From Pseudomonadota bacterium (GTDB taxonomy: Bacteria > Pseudomonadota > Gammaproteobacteria > Burkholderiales > Rhodocyclaceae): 64,000 bases of DNA. The notes beneath the pieces are model-generated. The model saw only the letters and a program-made list of their open reading frames with translations. It had not been told where the DNA came from and did no database searches. Below, piece by piece: positions 52,155 through 61,933 of this stretch. The translations under genes were made by a program, and so were the position numbers. Position 1 is the stretch's first letter. The number at the start of each line of letters is the position of its first letter. The stretch is from NCBI GenBank assembly GCA_018241725.1, contig JAFEDI010000130.1, positions 1 to 64,000 of the forward strand, in the 5' to 3' direction.

Positions 52155-55007
52155 TCAGCTGGTCGTGGAGGTGGCGCCGCGCAGCAGTTCGAGCTGCTCA
52201 TCGCGGCGGCGGGCGAAGCGCTGCTGCCAGTCGGACGGCTGCGTGCACAGGCTGACCTGCACGGCAGTGACCTTGTATTCCGGGCAGTTTGTGGCCCAGT
52301 CCGAGTTGTCGGTGGTGATCACGTTGGCGCCGGATTCGGGGAAGTGGAAGGTGGTGTAGACCACGCCCGGCTGCATGCGCTCGGTGATGGTGGCGCGCAA
52401 CACCGTCTCACCGGCCCGGCTGGCGATGCCGACCCAGTCGCCGTCGCGGATGCCCCGGTCTTCCGCGTCCACCGGATGGATCTCCAGCCGGTCCTCGTCG
52501 TGCCAGGCCACGTTGGCGGTGCGGCGGGTCTGGGCGCCCACGTTGTACTGGCTGAGGATGCGGCCGGTGGTGAGGATCAGCGGGAAGCGCCGGGTGACCT
52601 TCTCGGTGGTGGGCACGAAGGCGGTCAGCATGAAGCGCCCCTTGCCGCGGACGAAGCCGCCCACGTGCATCGTCGGCGTGCCATCCGGCGCGGCCTCGTT
52701 GCACGGCCACTGGATGCTGCCCTTGCGTTCGAGCAGGTCGTAGCTCACGCCGTGGAAGCTGGGCGTGAGGCGGGCGATCTCGTCCATGATCTCCGACGGA
52801 TGGGCGTAGTGCATCGGGTAGCCCAGCGCGGCAGCCAAGGCCAGCGTGGTTTCCCAGTCCGCCTTGCCGGCCAGCGGCGGCATCACCTTGCGCACGCGGG
52901 AGATGCGCCGCTCGGCGTTGGTGAAGGTGCCATCCTTCTCGAGGAAGCTGGAGCCGGGCAGGAAGACATGCGCCCACTTGGCTGTTTCGTTGAGGAACAG
53001 GTCCTGTACCACCACGCACTCCATCTGCGCCATGGCGGCTTCCACGTGCTGGGTGTTGGGGTCGGACTGCACGATGTCCTCGCCCTGGATGTACATGCCC
53101 TTGAAGCTGCCATCCAGCGCCGCGTTGAACATGTTGGGAATGCGCAGGCCGGGCTCCGGGTCGATGCTGACCTGCCAGGCGTCCTCGAAGAGGGCGCGGG
53201 TGGTGGCGTCCGACACGTGGCGGTAGCCGGGCAGCTCGTGGGGGAAGGAGCCCATGTCGCAGCTGCCCTGCACGTTGTTCTGGCCGCGCAGCGGATTGAC
53301 GCCGACGCCGGGGCGGCCGACGTTGCCAGTCGCCATGGCCAGGTTGGCGATGCCCATCACGGTGGTCGAGCCCTGGCTGTGCTCGGTGACGCCGAGGCCG
53401 TAGTAGATCGCCCCGTTGCCGGCCTGGGCGTACAGGCGGGCGGCGGCGCGAATGTCGGCGGCCGGCACGCCGGTGATGGGCTCTACCGCTTCCGGGGAGT
53501 TCTCCGGTTGGGACACGAACTCGCGCCAGGCTTCGAAATCCGCCTTCTCGCAGCGTTCGGCCACGTAGGCTTCATCCACCAGACCTTCGGTGACGATGGT
53601 GTGGGCCAACGCATTGACCATTGCCACGTTGGTGCCGGGGCGCAGCTTGAGGTGATGGACGGCGGCCACGTGGGGCGTGCGCACCAGGTCGATGGCGCGC
53701 GGATCGACGACGATCAGGCGGGCGCCCTGGCGGATGCGCTTCTTCAGCAGTGAGCCGAACACCGGATGGCCATCGGTGGGGTTGGCGCCGATCACCATCA
53801 CCACGTCGGCCTTCAGTACCGACGCGAAATCCTGGGTGCCGGCGGATTCGCCCAGGGTCTGCTTGAGGCCGTAGCCGGTCGGCGAGTGGCAGACGCGGGC
53901 GCAGGTGTCCACGTTGTTGTTGCCGAAGGCGGTACGCACCAGCTTCTGCACCAGGTAGGTCTCTTCGTTGGTGCAGCGGCTGGAGGTGATGCCGCCCACC
54001 GCGCCGCGGCCGTACTTGGCCTGGATGCGCTTGAACTCGCCGGCGGCGTAGGCCAGCGCCTCGTCCCAGCTGACCTTCTGCCAGGGTGCGTCGATGCTCG
54101 GCCGGATCATCGGCGTGGTGATGCGGTCGGCGTGGGTGGCATAGCCCCAGGCGAAGCGGCCCTTCACACAGGCGTGGCCCTGGTTGGCGCCGCCGTCCTT
54201 GGCCGGCACCATGCGCACCACCTGGTTGCCCTTGACCTCGGCCTTGAAGGAGCAGCCGACGCCGCAATAGGCGCAGGTGGTGGTGACGCTGCGCTCGGCT
54301 TGGCCGAGCTGGATTACCGATTTCTCCATCAGCGTGGCGGTCGGGCAGGCATTCACGCAGGCGCCGCAGGACACGCATTCGGAGTCCATGAAGGCCTGGT
54401 CCTGGCCGGGCGACACGCGGGAGTCGAAGCCGCGCCCGGAGATCGTCAGCGCGAAGGTGCCCTGGGTTTCCTCGCAAGCCCGTACGCAGCGGTTGCAGAC
54501 GATGCACTTGGCCGGGTCGTAGCTGAAGTAGGGGTTGGATTCGTCCTTGCAGGGCTCGCTGAAGTGGTTCTCGCCCTTGAAACCGTAGCGCACCTCGCGC
54601 AGGCCGACGACGCCGGCCATGTCCTGCAGTTCGCAGTTGCCGTTGGCGGAGCAAGTCAGGCAGTCGAGCGGGTGGTCGGAGATGTACAGCTCCATCACGT
54701 TGCGGCGCAGCTCGGCCAGTTTTGGGGTCTGGGTGCGTACGACCATGCCGGCTTCCACCGGCGTGGTGCACGAGGCCGGGAAGCCCTTGCGGCCTTCCAC
54801 CTCCACAAGGCACAGGCGGCAGGAGCCGAAGGGTTCCAGGCTGTCGGTGGCGCACAGCTTGGGGATCGAACAGCCGGACTGGCCGGCGGCGCGCATGATG
54901 CTGGTGCCGGCGGGCACGCAGACCGGCTGGCCGTCGATGAGCAGGCTGATCGGGGTGTCGGATTCGCGGGCCGGGGTGCCGAAATCGGTGTCGCGGGGCA
55001 GGGACAT
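52155..55007 (-). CDS. fdsA: NAD-dependent formate dehydrogenase, molybdenum catalytic alpha subunit
   Basis: Molybdopterin enzyme oxidising formate to CO2, 950 aa. I start it at the ATG at 55007 (MSLPRDTDFG). An N-terminal NuoG-like part holds a [2Fe-2S] site (GCSIPKLC, GSCRLC) and several [4Fe-4S] sites (CIVCNRCVRAC near 168; CVSCGACVNAC near 211). The formate dehydrogenase part has CAYCGVGC near 245 and the molybdenum-ligating C373 in ARVCHSPTGYGLKQTLGES. It is third in an fdsG-fdsB-fdsA operon, 10 bp after fdsB. Confidence 0.96.
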   Translation of the reverse strand: MSLPRDTDFGTPARESDTPISLLIDGQPVCVPAGTSIMRAAGQSGCSIPKLCATDSLEPFGSCRLCLVEVEGRKGFPASCTTPVEAGMVVRTQTPKLAELRRNVMELYISDHPLDCLTCSANGNCELQDMAGVVGLREVRYGFKGENHFSEPCKDESNPYFSYDPAKCIVCNRCVRACEETQGTFALTISGRGFDSRVSPGQDQAFMDSECVSCGACVNACPTATLMEKSVIQLGQAERSVTTTCAYCGVGCSFKAEVKGNQVVRMVPAKDGGANQGHACVKGRFAWGYATHADRITTPMIRPSIDAPWQKVSWDEALAYAAGEFKRIQAKYGRGAVGGITSSRCTNEETYLVQKLVRTAFGNNNVDTCARVCHSPTGYGLKQTLGESAGTQDFASVLKADVVMVIGANPTDGHPVFGSLLKKRIRQGARLIVVDPRAIDLVRTPHVAAVHHLKLRPGTNVAMVNALAHTIVTEGLVDEAYVAERCEKADFEAWREFVSQPENSPEAVEPITGVPAADIRAAARLYAQAGNGAIYYGLGVTEHSQGSTTVMGIANLAMATGNVGRPGVGVNPLRGQNNVQGSCDMGSFPHELPGYRHVSDATTRALFEDAWQVSIDPEPGLRIPNMFNAALDGSFKGMYIQGEDIVQSDPNTQHVEAAMAQMECVVVQDLFLNETAKWAHVFLPGSSFLEKDGTFTNAERRISRVRKVMPPLAGKADWETTLALAAALGYPMHYAHPSEIMDEIARLTPSFHGVSYDLLERKGSIQWPCNEAAPDGTPTMHVGGFVRGKGRFMLTAFVPTTEKVTRRFPLILTTGRILSQYNVGAQTRRTANVAWHDEDRLEIHPVDAEDRGIRDGDWVGIASRAGETVLRATITERMQPGVVYTTFHFPESGANVITTDNSDWATNCPEYKVTAVQVSLCTQPSDWQQRFARRRDEQLELLRGATSTTS

Positions 55008-55017
55008 GGGACGTTCC

Positions 55018-56568
55018 TTATTCGGCAGTGACCGGCGCGATGCCGAAATCCTGCGGGAAATGGGTGAGGGCGGACTTGACGGGGTAGGGGGCCATGCCAC
55101 CCAGCGCGCACAGGGAGCCGTTGAGCATGGTGTCGCACAGGCTGTCGAGGAGGGCCAGGTTGGCGTCCCGCGCCTCGCCGGCGATGATGCGGTCGATGAC
55201 CTCCACGCCGCGGGTCGAGCCGATGCGGCACGGCGTGCATTTGCCGCAGGATTCGGTTGCGCAGAACTCCATCGCGTAGCGCGCCAGCCTGGCCATGTCG
55301 GCTGTGTCGTCGAAGGCGACCAGCCCGCCGTGGCCGATCATCGCTCCCATCGCCGCGTAGGCTTCGTAATCAAGGGGCACGTCGAACTGCGATTCCGGCA
55401 CGTAGGCGCCCAGCGGGCCGCCGACCTGCACGGCGCGGATGGGGCGACCGCTGGCCGAGCCGCCGCCGTAGTCGAGCAGCAGCTCGCGCAACGTGATCCC
55501 GAAAGCCTTCTCCACCAGGCCGGGGTGGCGCAGGTTGCCGGCCAGCTGGAAGGGCAGCGTGCCGTGGGAGCGGCCCATGCCGTAGTCCCGGTAGAAGGCG
55601 GCACCGCGGGCGAGGATCAGCGGCACGGCGGCGAGGCTCATCACGTTGTTGATCACCGTCGGCTTGCCGAACAGGCCCTGGATGGCCGGCAGCGGCGGTT
55701 TGAAGCGCACGATGCCGCGCTTGCCCTCCAGGCTCTCGAGCATCGCGGTTTCTTCGCCGCACACGTAGGCGCCGGCGCCGAGGCGGACTTCCAGCTCGAA
55801 GCTGCGGCCCGAGCCGGCCACGTCGGGGCCCAGCCAGCCGGCTTCGCGGGCTTTGGCGATGGCCTGCTGCAGGGTGTGGAAGGCGTGGGGGTATTCGGAG
55901 CGCAGGTAGATGTAGCCGTGGCGGGCGCCCACCGCCAGGCCGGCGATGGTCATGCCCTCGATCAGGCAGTAGGGATCGCCCTCCATCAGCATGCGGTCGG
56001 AGAAGGTGCCGGAGTCGCCTTCGTCGGCGTTGCACACCACGTATTTGTCCGGCCCGGCAGCGTGCAGCACGGTGTTCCACTTGATGCCGGTCGGGAAGGC
56101 CGCGCCACCGCGCCCGCGCAGGCCGGAGTCGGTGACTTCCTTGACGATGGCGGCACCGTCCAGGCCGACCGCCTTCAGCAGGCCCTCGAAGCCGCCGTGG
56201 GCCTCGTAGTCGGCGAGGGACAGGGGATCGGTGATGCCGACGCGGCGGAAGGTCAGGCGCTCCTGGCCGGCCAGGAAGGGAATGTGCTCGGTCAGGCCAT
56301 GGCCCAGGCGATGCATGCCGCCTTCGTGGAAGCCGGCGTCGAACAGGGCTGGCACGTCCTCCGCCGTCACCGGGCCGAAGGCCAGGCGACCGGCGTGGGT
56401 GTCCACCTCGACGAGGGGCTCCAGCCAGTACATGCCGCGGGAGCCGTTGCGCACGAGTTCGATGTCGATGCCGCGGACGGTGGCTTCGGCGGCGATGGCC
56501 TGGGCCACGTCCCCGGCGCCGACCGACAAGGCCCCGGAGTCCATGGGAACGAAGATGCGGATGCTCAT
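55018..56568 (-). CDS. fdsB: NAD-dependent formate dehydrogenase, FMN/NADH-binding beta subunit
   Basis: NuoF-like diaphorase subunit, 516 aa from the ATG at 56568. The N-terminal roughly 110 residues are thioredoxin-like. SGLRGRGGAAFPTGIKW and the NADEGDSGTFSDR loop bind FMN/NADH, and ESCGKCTPCRIGS near residue 440 ligates a [4Fe-4S] cluster. Its start overlaps the fdsG stop by 4 bp. It passes electrons from FdsA to NAD+. Confidence 0.95.
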   Translation of the reverse strand: MSIRIFVPMDSGALSVGAGDVAQAIAAEATVRGIDIELVRNGSRGMYWLEPLVEVDTHAGRLAFGPVTAEDVPALFDAGFHEGGMHRLGHGLTEHIPFLAGQERLTFRRVGITDPLSLADYEAHGGFEGLLKAVGLDGAAIVKEVTDSGLRGRGGAAFPTGIKWNTVLHAAGPDKYVVCNADEGDSGTFSDRMLMEGDPYCLIEGMTIAGLAVGARHGYIYLRSEYPHAFHTLQQAIAKAREAGWLGPDVAGSGRSFELEVRLGAGAYVCGEETAMLESLEGKRGIVRFKPPLPAIQGLFGKPTVINNVMSLAAVPLILARGAAFYRDYGMGRSHGTLPFQLAGNLRHPGLVEKAFGITLRELLLDYGGGSASGRPIRAVQVGGPLGAYVPESQFDVPLDYEAYAAMGAMIGHGGLVAFDDTADMARLARYAMEFCATESCGKCTPCRIGSTRGVEVIDRIIAGEARDANLALLDSLCDTMLNGSLCALGGMAPYPVKSALTHFPQDFGIAPVTAE

Positions 56569-57059
56569 GCCGGCACCTCCTCGCGCAGCCCCTCGACGAT
56601 GCGGTCGAAGCGGGCACAGCTGACCCGGCCGAGGATCTCGTCGCCGACGCGGATGGCTGGCGAACAGGCGCAGTTGCCGAGGCAGTAGACCGGTTCGAGA
56701 CTGATGGCGCCGTCCGGTGTGGTCTGGTGCCAGTCGATGCCGAGGCTGCGCTTCGCGTGCTCTTCCAGCGCCACGCCACCTTTGGCCTGGCAGGACTCGG
56801 CACGGCACACCTGGACCACGTGGCGTCCGGGCGGCGTCGTGCGGAAATGGTGATAGAAGCTGACGACACCGTGGATCTCGGCGCGGCTCTGGTTCAGCGC
56901 GGTGGCGATGACGGGGATCGCCTCGGGGGGCACCCAGCCGAGGGCGTCCTGTATCGCGTGCAGCATCGGCAGCAGGGCGCCGGGCCGGGGGCGATGGGTT
57001 TCCACCGCGGCATGGATCGCTGCGAGGCGGTGGTCGGACGGGGCGGGTGTCGCGGACAT
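56565..57059 (-). CDS. fdsG: NAD-dependent formate dehydrogenase, [2Fe-2S] gamma subunit
   Basis: NuoE-like subunit, 164 aa. The ATG at 57059 has GAGGAA upstream. The [2Fe-2S] ligands are in VCRAESC (near residue 85) and CLGNCAC (near 126). It is the first gene of the fds operon. A perfect dyad lies 90 bp upstream and may bind a regulator. Confidence 0.95.
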   Translation of the reverse strand: MSATPAPSDHRLAAIHAAVETHRPRPGALLPMLHAIQDALGWVPPEAIPVIATALNQSRAEIHGVVSFYHHFRTTPPGRHVVQVCRAESCQAKGGVALEEHAKRSLGIDWHQTTPDGAISLEPVYCLGNCACSPAIRVGDEILGRVSCARFDRIVEGLREEVPA

Positions 57060-57148
57060 GGCATTCCTCAAGGTGCGAAACGGCAGGGCGCCGGATTCGA
57101 TTTCCAGGGAATGGTAGCCGGGCCGGCCGTGGAGCGACATCGAGAAAA

Positions 57149-57166
57149 GTCGAACGCTTGTTCGAC
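57149..57166. promoter_or_regulatory. Perfect dyad between fds and the chemosensory cluster
   Basis: GTCGAAC-GCTT-GTTCGAC is a perfect inverted repeat with 7-bp arms in the 282-bp gap between the divergent fdsG and CheA-like genes. It could be an operator for either side. A nearby AT-rich stretch at 57210-57232 may be a promoter. Confidence 0.5.
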
Positions 57167-57341
57167 GTCGCCGAAGGGCGATGCGCAGCCAAAGCCGCGA
57201 CCGTCACAAGAATATAACTAAAGATATACATACTCCGGCGCTCCCGCAGATCGTTTCTTTCTGTTTCGCGGTGCCGGTCGTTCGGCTCCGGGCACGATGG
57301 AAGGGGCGACGCGGCTTTGTCCATTCCTATTGATACCTAGC

Positions 57342-59732
57342 ATGAATATCCGACATCGCATCATCCTGCTGGTCGTCCTGAGCCTGACGGCGATGCTGTC
57401 CATCGGCGGTTATGCCGCCTTGCAGTCCCGCTGGAACGCTTCCGAAGTGCGCATCGTCACCGAGGGCATCGTGCCCAGTGCGCTGGCGTCGGCCGACCTG
57501 GTCGCCCACCTGAAGGACGTCCAGCTGACGACGATGGAGCTGGTCTCCGCGCCGGACGCCAAGCTGGCGCTGCAGACCGAGGACAAACTGAAGACCGACA
57601 AGGCGGCTCTCAAGGAGGCCATCGAACAACAGGGCGCACAAGCCACCAGCGACACCCAGCGGGGCCTCGTCGTACAGGCGAAGGAAAGCCTGGACAACTA
57701 TTTTGCGGCCATCGACGACGCGACCCGCTTCAAGCTGTCCGGCCAGAAGGAGATGGCCGAGGCCGCCCTGTTCGGTGCGGTGGGCGAGTACCAGCGCGAG
57801 ATCCAGTCGGTCGTCGAAACCCTGCGCATCGAGAAGAACCGTAGCAAGGACGGCGCCATCACCGCCCTCAACGACAGCCTGGCGCAGACCGTGACCGGCA
57901 TCTCGGCGGCGGCGCTGACTGCGCTGGCGATCCTCGCGGCGGTCGGCGGCATGCTGTACCGCCAGGTGGTGCGGCCGATCGGCCGCATGCAGTCGATGAT
58001 GACCGAGATCGCGACGAGCCAGGACTTCAGCCGCCGCCTGCCGGTCGAGCGGGAGGACGAGATCGGCCGCTCCATCGTTGCCTTCAACACGATGCTCGCC
58101 AAGATCGAGGAAAGCTCGGCGCAGCTGCGCCAGAAGACTGCCGACATCCAGACCATGCTGCAGAACATGCCCCAGGGCATCCTGACCATTGCCGACGGCA
58201 ACCGCGTGCATCCGGAGTATTCGGCTTACCTCGAGAGCATCTTCGAGACGCAGGACATCGCCGGGCGCGACATGATGGAGCTGGTGTTCTCCGGCACCAA
58301 CCTGGGTTCCGACCTGCTGTCGCAGATCGAGGCCGTCGGCGGCGCCTGCATCGGCGAGGACGCGATGAACTTCGAGTTCAACGCCCACCTGCTGCCGGGC
58401 GAGATCGAGAAGACCCTGGCCGACGGGAAGGTGAAGATCCTTGACCTCAACTGGTCGCCGATCACCGACGCGGACGGCAACACGGTGCGCTTGCTGCTGT
58501 GCGTGCGCGATGTGACCGAGCTGCGCAAGCTGGCCGCCGAGGCCAACGAGCAGAAGCGCGAGCTGGAGATCATCGGCGAGATCCTGGCGGTCAGCCAGGA
58601 GAAGTTCCATGAATTCATCGCCGGCGCCCTCAAGTTCGTCGACGAGAACGAAGCCTTGATCCGCCAGCGCGACGAGGCGCAGACCGGCACCGTCGACCGC
58701 CTGTTCCGCAACATGCACACCATCAAGGGCAACGCCCGGACCTACGGCCTGCTGCACCTGACCAACCTGGTGCACGAGGCGGAACAGACCTACGAGGCTC
58801 TGCGGGGTACACGCCCGGCCATCGCCTGGGACCAGGAACAACTGCTCGAAGAGCTGAACGGCGTGCGCGCCGAGGTGGAGCGTTACGCCCGCATCAACGA
58901 GGTCAGCCTGGGCCGCAAGGGGCCGGGCCGCCGTGGCGGTGTCGAGCGCTACCTGATGGTGGACCGGGAGCAGATCCAGCACACCTTGCAGCGCCTGGAA
59001 ACGGTGAACACCGGCAACATGCGGGAGCTTGTCGCCGCCCGTGACGAGGTGCATCGCGTGCTGCGCCTGCTCGGTACCGAATCCATCAGCCACGTGCTGT
59101 CCGGCATCTTCGATTCCCTGCCGTCGCTGGCCCGGGAGCTCGGCAAGGTGGTGCCGATGGTCTCCATCGACGACAACGGTTACGTGGTGCGCAGCCAGGC
59201 CGGCAGTCTGCTGAAGAACGTCTTCATGCACCTGATCCGCAACGCGGTGGATCACGGCCTGGAAACGGTGGACGAGCGCATTGCCGCCGGCAAGCCGCTG
59301 GCCGGACTGATCTCCCTCGATGCGAGCGTGCGTGACGGGCAGTTTCAGCTGGCGCTGCGCGACGACGGACGCGGTCTGGCGCTGGCGCGCATCCGCCGCA
59401 TCGCGGTCAACAAGGGCCTGATCGGCGAGGATGCGCAGCTCGACGACGTGACGACGGCCCGGCTGATCTTCCAGGCGGGTTTCTCGACGGCCAGCCACGT
59501 GACCGAGGTGTCCGGCCGCGGCGTCGGCATGGACGCAGTGCTCGACTTCGTGAAGCGCGAGCACGGGCGCATCGAAATCATGTTCCTGGACGATGCCGAA
59601 GGCGCAGATTTCCGCCAGTTCCAGATCGTCGTGAGCCTGCCCGACAGCTTTGCAGTGCGTGTGGACACCGGGCCGGATGCCCGCGACGCGGAGCTTCCGG
59701 CAGCCGACAAGGCTCTGCAGGCAGCGGTTTGA
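57342..59732 (+). CDS. Membrane-bound CheA-like histidine kinase (sensor-HAMP-Hpt-ATPase)
   Basis: A 796-aa hybrid of a chemoreceptor-style sensor and a CheA kinase. An N-terminal membrane helix (5-25), a four-helix-bundle-like periplasmic part and a second helix (about 186-205) lead to HAMP (about 207-260) and a PAS-like segment (about 270-395). A CheA P1-type Hpt follows, with H459 in FRNMHTIKGNAR. The CheA-type ATPase (about 590-770) has HLIRNAVDHGLE, DDGRGL and SGRGVGMDAV. There is no CheW-like domain, so it should not need a separate receptor or coupling protein. It heads a cluster of chemotaxis-like genes. Confidence 0.9.
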   Translation: MNIRHRIILLVVLSLTAMLSIGGYAALQSRWNASEVRIVTEGIVPSALASADLVAHLKDVQLTTMELVSAPDAKLALQTEDKLKTDKAALKEAIEQQGAQATSDTQRGLVVQAKESLDNYFAAIDDATRFKLSGQKEMAEAALFGAVGEYQREIQSVVETLRIEKNRSKDGAITALNDSLAQTVTGISAAALTALAILAAVGGMLYRQVVRPIGRMQSMMTEIATSQDFSRRLPVEREDEIGRSIVAFNTMLAKIEESSAQLRQKTADIQTMLQNMPQGILTIADGNRVHPEYSAYLESIFETQDIAGRDMMELVFSGTNLGSDLLSQIEAVGGACIGEDAMNFEFNAHLLPGEIEKTLADGKVKILDLNWSPITDADGNTVRLLLCVRDVTELRKLAAEANEQKRELEIIGEILAVSQEKFHEFIAGALKFVDENEALIRQRDEAQTGTVDRLFRNMHTIKGNARTYGLLHLTNLVHEAEQTYEALRGTRPAIAWDQEQLLEELNGVRAEVERYARINEVSLGRKGPGRRGGVERYLMVDREQIQHTLQRLETVNTGNMRELVAARDEVHRVLRLLGTESISHVLSGIFDSLPSLARELGKVVPMVSIDDNGYVVRSQAGSLLKNVFMHLIRNAVDHGLETVDERIAAGKPLAGLISLDASVRDGQFQLALRDDGRGLALARIRRIAVNKGLIGEDAQLDDVTTARLIFQAGFSTASHVTEVSGRGVGMDAVLDFVKREHGRIEIMFLDDAEGADFRQFQIVVSLPDSFAVRVDTGPDARDAELPAADKALQAAV

Positions 59733-59742
59733 GGGGACGAGC

Positions 59743-60717
59743 ATGGATATGAACAGCGACAAACTGATCGTCAGCAAGGTGCTGATCCTCGACGACGCGG
59801 TCGGGCATTTCGACGGCCTCAAGGCCTTCTGCGGTGACGCCGGCCTGCTCGGCATCCGGCCGCATGGCGACGCCGGCAGCGTGATGAGCATCCTGCGTTC
59901 CAACGTGGACCTGGGCGGCATCATGCTTTACGAGAACTACGGCGGCCCGGCTGGCGAAGGACTGGGCCTGGCCCGGGAGATCCACGCGCTGCGCCCCGAA
60001 CTGCCGATCTTCCTGCGCCGCGACGCGACGGCCAGCGTGGCCGGCCTGACCGAGCGGGACGCGGCGATGTTCCGCTGCGCCTACACGCTGCAGGACCTGC
60101 AACACCTGCGCGCCTCCCTCGATGCGTCGATCTTCAGCCGGGTCTATCCCAACGATCTGGTGCGCGGCATTGCGGAGATGACGCGAGCCTCGCTGGAAAG
60201 CCTGTTCCACGGCTGCGACGTGGACATGGAAACCCCTTACCTGGTGAAGGACCGGATCATCCACGGCGAGGTGTTCACGATGATCGCTATCGAGAGCAAC
60301 TGGTGTCGCGGCTACATGATGCTGCAGGCCTCGGAGAGCGCCTTGCTGCGCCTGCTGGGCGAGGACTGCGAAGAGCGCGAGCCGATGGGATTCCGTGAGC
60401 TCAACAACGTGCTTGGCGAGGCCACCAACCTGATCTGGGGTTCGTTCAAGAACCGCTACGTGGGGACGACCGACACAGGGCTCCACGGCCAGACCCAGGT
60501 GCCGATCATCATCAATCATCACCGCAACTACATCTCCTTCGGCTCGGACGACCCGCAGCTTTGCTTCAAGTACACGCTGCGCCCGCAAGGCCGCGGAGAT
60601 GTGGCGGTGCCGGTGTACCAGCGCTTCGTTTTCAACCTGAGCTGGTCGCCGGAAGCCTTTCACGAAAATCCGTCCGTCGAGGCGCTGGTCGAATCCGGCG
60701 AGCTCGAACTGTTCTGA
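59743..60717 (+). CDS. CheX-like protein with degenerate receiver-like N-terminal domain
   Basis: A 324-aa protein. Residues about 10-115 look like a receiver domain (SKVLILDDAVGH), but the phospho-acceptor region reads IMLYENYGG, without the usual aspartate. Residues about 140-300 are a CheX/CheC-type domain with the phosphatase motif ExxNxxxG (GEATNLIWG near residue 228). It probably removes phosphate from the CheY-like protein encoded next. It starts 10 bp after the kinase gene and ends ESGELELF, a tail shared with the second CheX-like protein of the cluster. Confidence 0.78.
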   Translation: MDMNSDKLIVSKVLILDDAVGHFDGLKAFCGDAGLLGIRPHGDAGSVMSILRSNVDLGGIMLYENYGGPAGEGLGLAREIHALRPELPIFLRRDATASVAGLTERDAAMFRCAYTLQDLQHLRASLDASIFSRVYPNDLVRGIAEMTRASLESLFHGCDVDMETPYLVKDRIIHGEVFTMIAIESNWCRGYMMLQASESALLRLLGEDCEEREPMGFRELNNVLGEATNLIWGSFKNRYVGTTDTGLHGQTQVPIIINHHRNYISFGSDDPQLCFKYTLRPQGRGDVAVPVYQRFVFNLSWSPEAFHENPSVEALVESGELELF

Positions 60718-60750
60718 ACATCCATCTTTAAATTTTGAGGAGTATTTCCC

Positions 60751-61116
60751 ATGGCACAGGTTTTGGTTGTCGATGATTCCAGCACGGTCCGTAACGAAGT
60801 CTGCGATTTCCTGAAGGCCAACGGCCTGACGGTCAGCGCGGCGGTGGATGGCCGCGACGGGCTGGACAAGCTGAAGGCGGACCCGGGCATCAAGCTGGTC
60901 GTCAGCGATGTGAACATGCCCAACATGGACGGCCTGACGATGGCCGAGAAGATTCGCAGCGAGCAGCGCAACGCCAGCGTCAACATCATCATGCTGACCA
61001 CCGAAAACAGCCCGACGATGAAGGAGCGCGGCAAGGCAGCCGGCGTCAAGGGCTGGATCGTCAAGCCCTTCAATGGCCCGGCGGTGGTCGGCTCGCTGAA
61101 GAAGCTGGTCGGCTGA
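60751..61116 (+). CDS. CheY-like single-domain response regulator
   Basis: A 121-aa receiver domain. The acidic pair DD follows LVV near residues 8-9, the phospho-acceptor aspartate is in [14 protein letters not shown] (near 53), the switch threonine is in MLTTE, and the conserved lysine is in IVKPF. It lacks an output domain. It lies 33 bp after the first CheX-like gene and is the likely phosphate acceptor of the membrane CheA-like kinase. Confidence 0.93.
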   Translation: MAQVLVVDDSSTVRNEVCDFLKANGLTVSAAVDGRDGLDKLKADPGIKLVVSDVNMPNMDGLTMAEKIRSEQRNASVNIIMLTTENSPTMKERGKAAGVKGWIVKPFNGPAVVGSLKKLVG

Positions 61117-61141
61117 GGCGCGCGGTAACGCGGAAACATCG

Positions 61142-61933
61142 ATGGAAACGGGATTGAACGCCTTCCTGGTCGCGCTGCTCGGCGGCAGCCTCGCCACCTC
61201 CGTGTGGTGGTCGAAATGGACGCAGGTCCGCAGGAGCCATCGTTCGGCCCTGGCCGAGCGGGACCGGCTCATCGACGAGCTCGGGCCGCGCATCCCGCCG
61301 GCCGAGGCGGAAGCGACGCGGGCCTCGCTGCAGGCGCGCATCGACGCGCTGGAGCAGCACCTCGCAGCCCAGCAGAACAGCCACCAGGCGGCGCTCGCCC
61401 GTAGTCGCGAGGAGGCCGAGGCGGCGAGCGCCGCTGCCCTCGCGGCGCTGGAGGCAGCGCACCAGCAGAAGCTGGCCGAGCAACGCAGTGCGCTGGCCAC
61501 AGAGCAGGGCGCTTGGCAGGGGAACGTGGCGTCCCTGCAAGGCATGATCCGCAGCCTGGAGCGCTGGCACGGCGAGATGCAAGCCATCTTGCGCAACAAC
61601 CAGGAGCTGAAGAAGCAGAACGAGCAGTTTCAGAACATCAACAAGAGCGTAGTGATGCTCGCCCTCAATGCGTCCATCGAGGCGGCCCGCGCCGGCGAGC
61701 AGGGCCGGGGCTTCTCGGTTGTCGCCGACGGCGTGCGCGACCTGGCGCTGACCTCCACACGCCTGGCCCAGGACTACAAGACCAACCTGGACAAGAACGA
61801 CCTGATCACTACGACTACCTTCCAGGACATGCAGGCCAGCGGCAACATGATCCGCACGGCGCTGTTCGGGCTCGGCGCAACCACGGACCGCATCGCCCGG
61901 ATCGTCGCCGGGCAGGACGGGGCGCATGATTAG
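61142..61933 (+). CDS. Minimal methyl-accepting chemotaxis-type signalling protein
   Basis: A 263-aa protein with one N-terminal membrane helix (about 5-22), an alanine/glutamate-rich coiled coil (about 50-160), and the highly conserved MCP hairpin tip ([30 protein letters not shown], about 178-207). It has no periplasmic sensor and no HAMP, and the coiled coil after the tip is short. It therefore cannot be a normal receptor; it may be a scaffold or fragment-type coupling partner. It overlaps the next gene by 8 bp. Confidence 0.8.
   Translation: METGLNAFLVALLGGSLATSVWWSKWTQVRRSHRSALAERDRLIDELGPRIPPAEAEATRASLQARIDALEQHLAAQQNSHQAALARSREEAEAASAAALAALEAAHQQKLAEQRSALATEQGAWQGNVASLQGMIRSLERWHGEMQAILRNNQELKKQNEQFQNINKSVVMLALNASIEAARAGEQGRGFSVVADGVRDLALTSTRLAQDYKTNLDKNDLITTTTFQDMQASGNMIRTALFGLGATTDRIARIVAGQDGAHD

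Noticed and set aside
57327-59924. 865-residue antisense frame opposite the CheA-like kinase
   Set aside because: Same GC-bias artefact; the forward frame has intact HAMP, Hpt and ATPase motifs.
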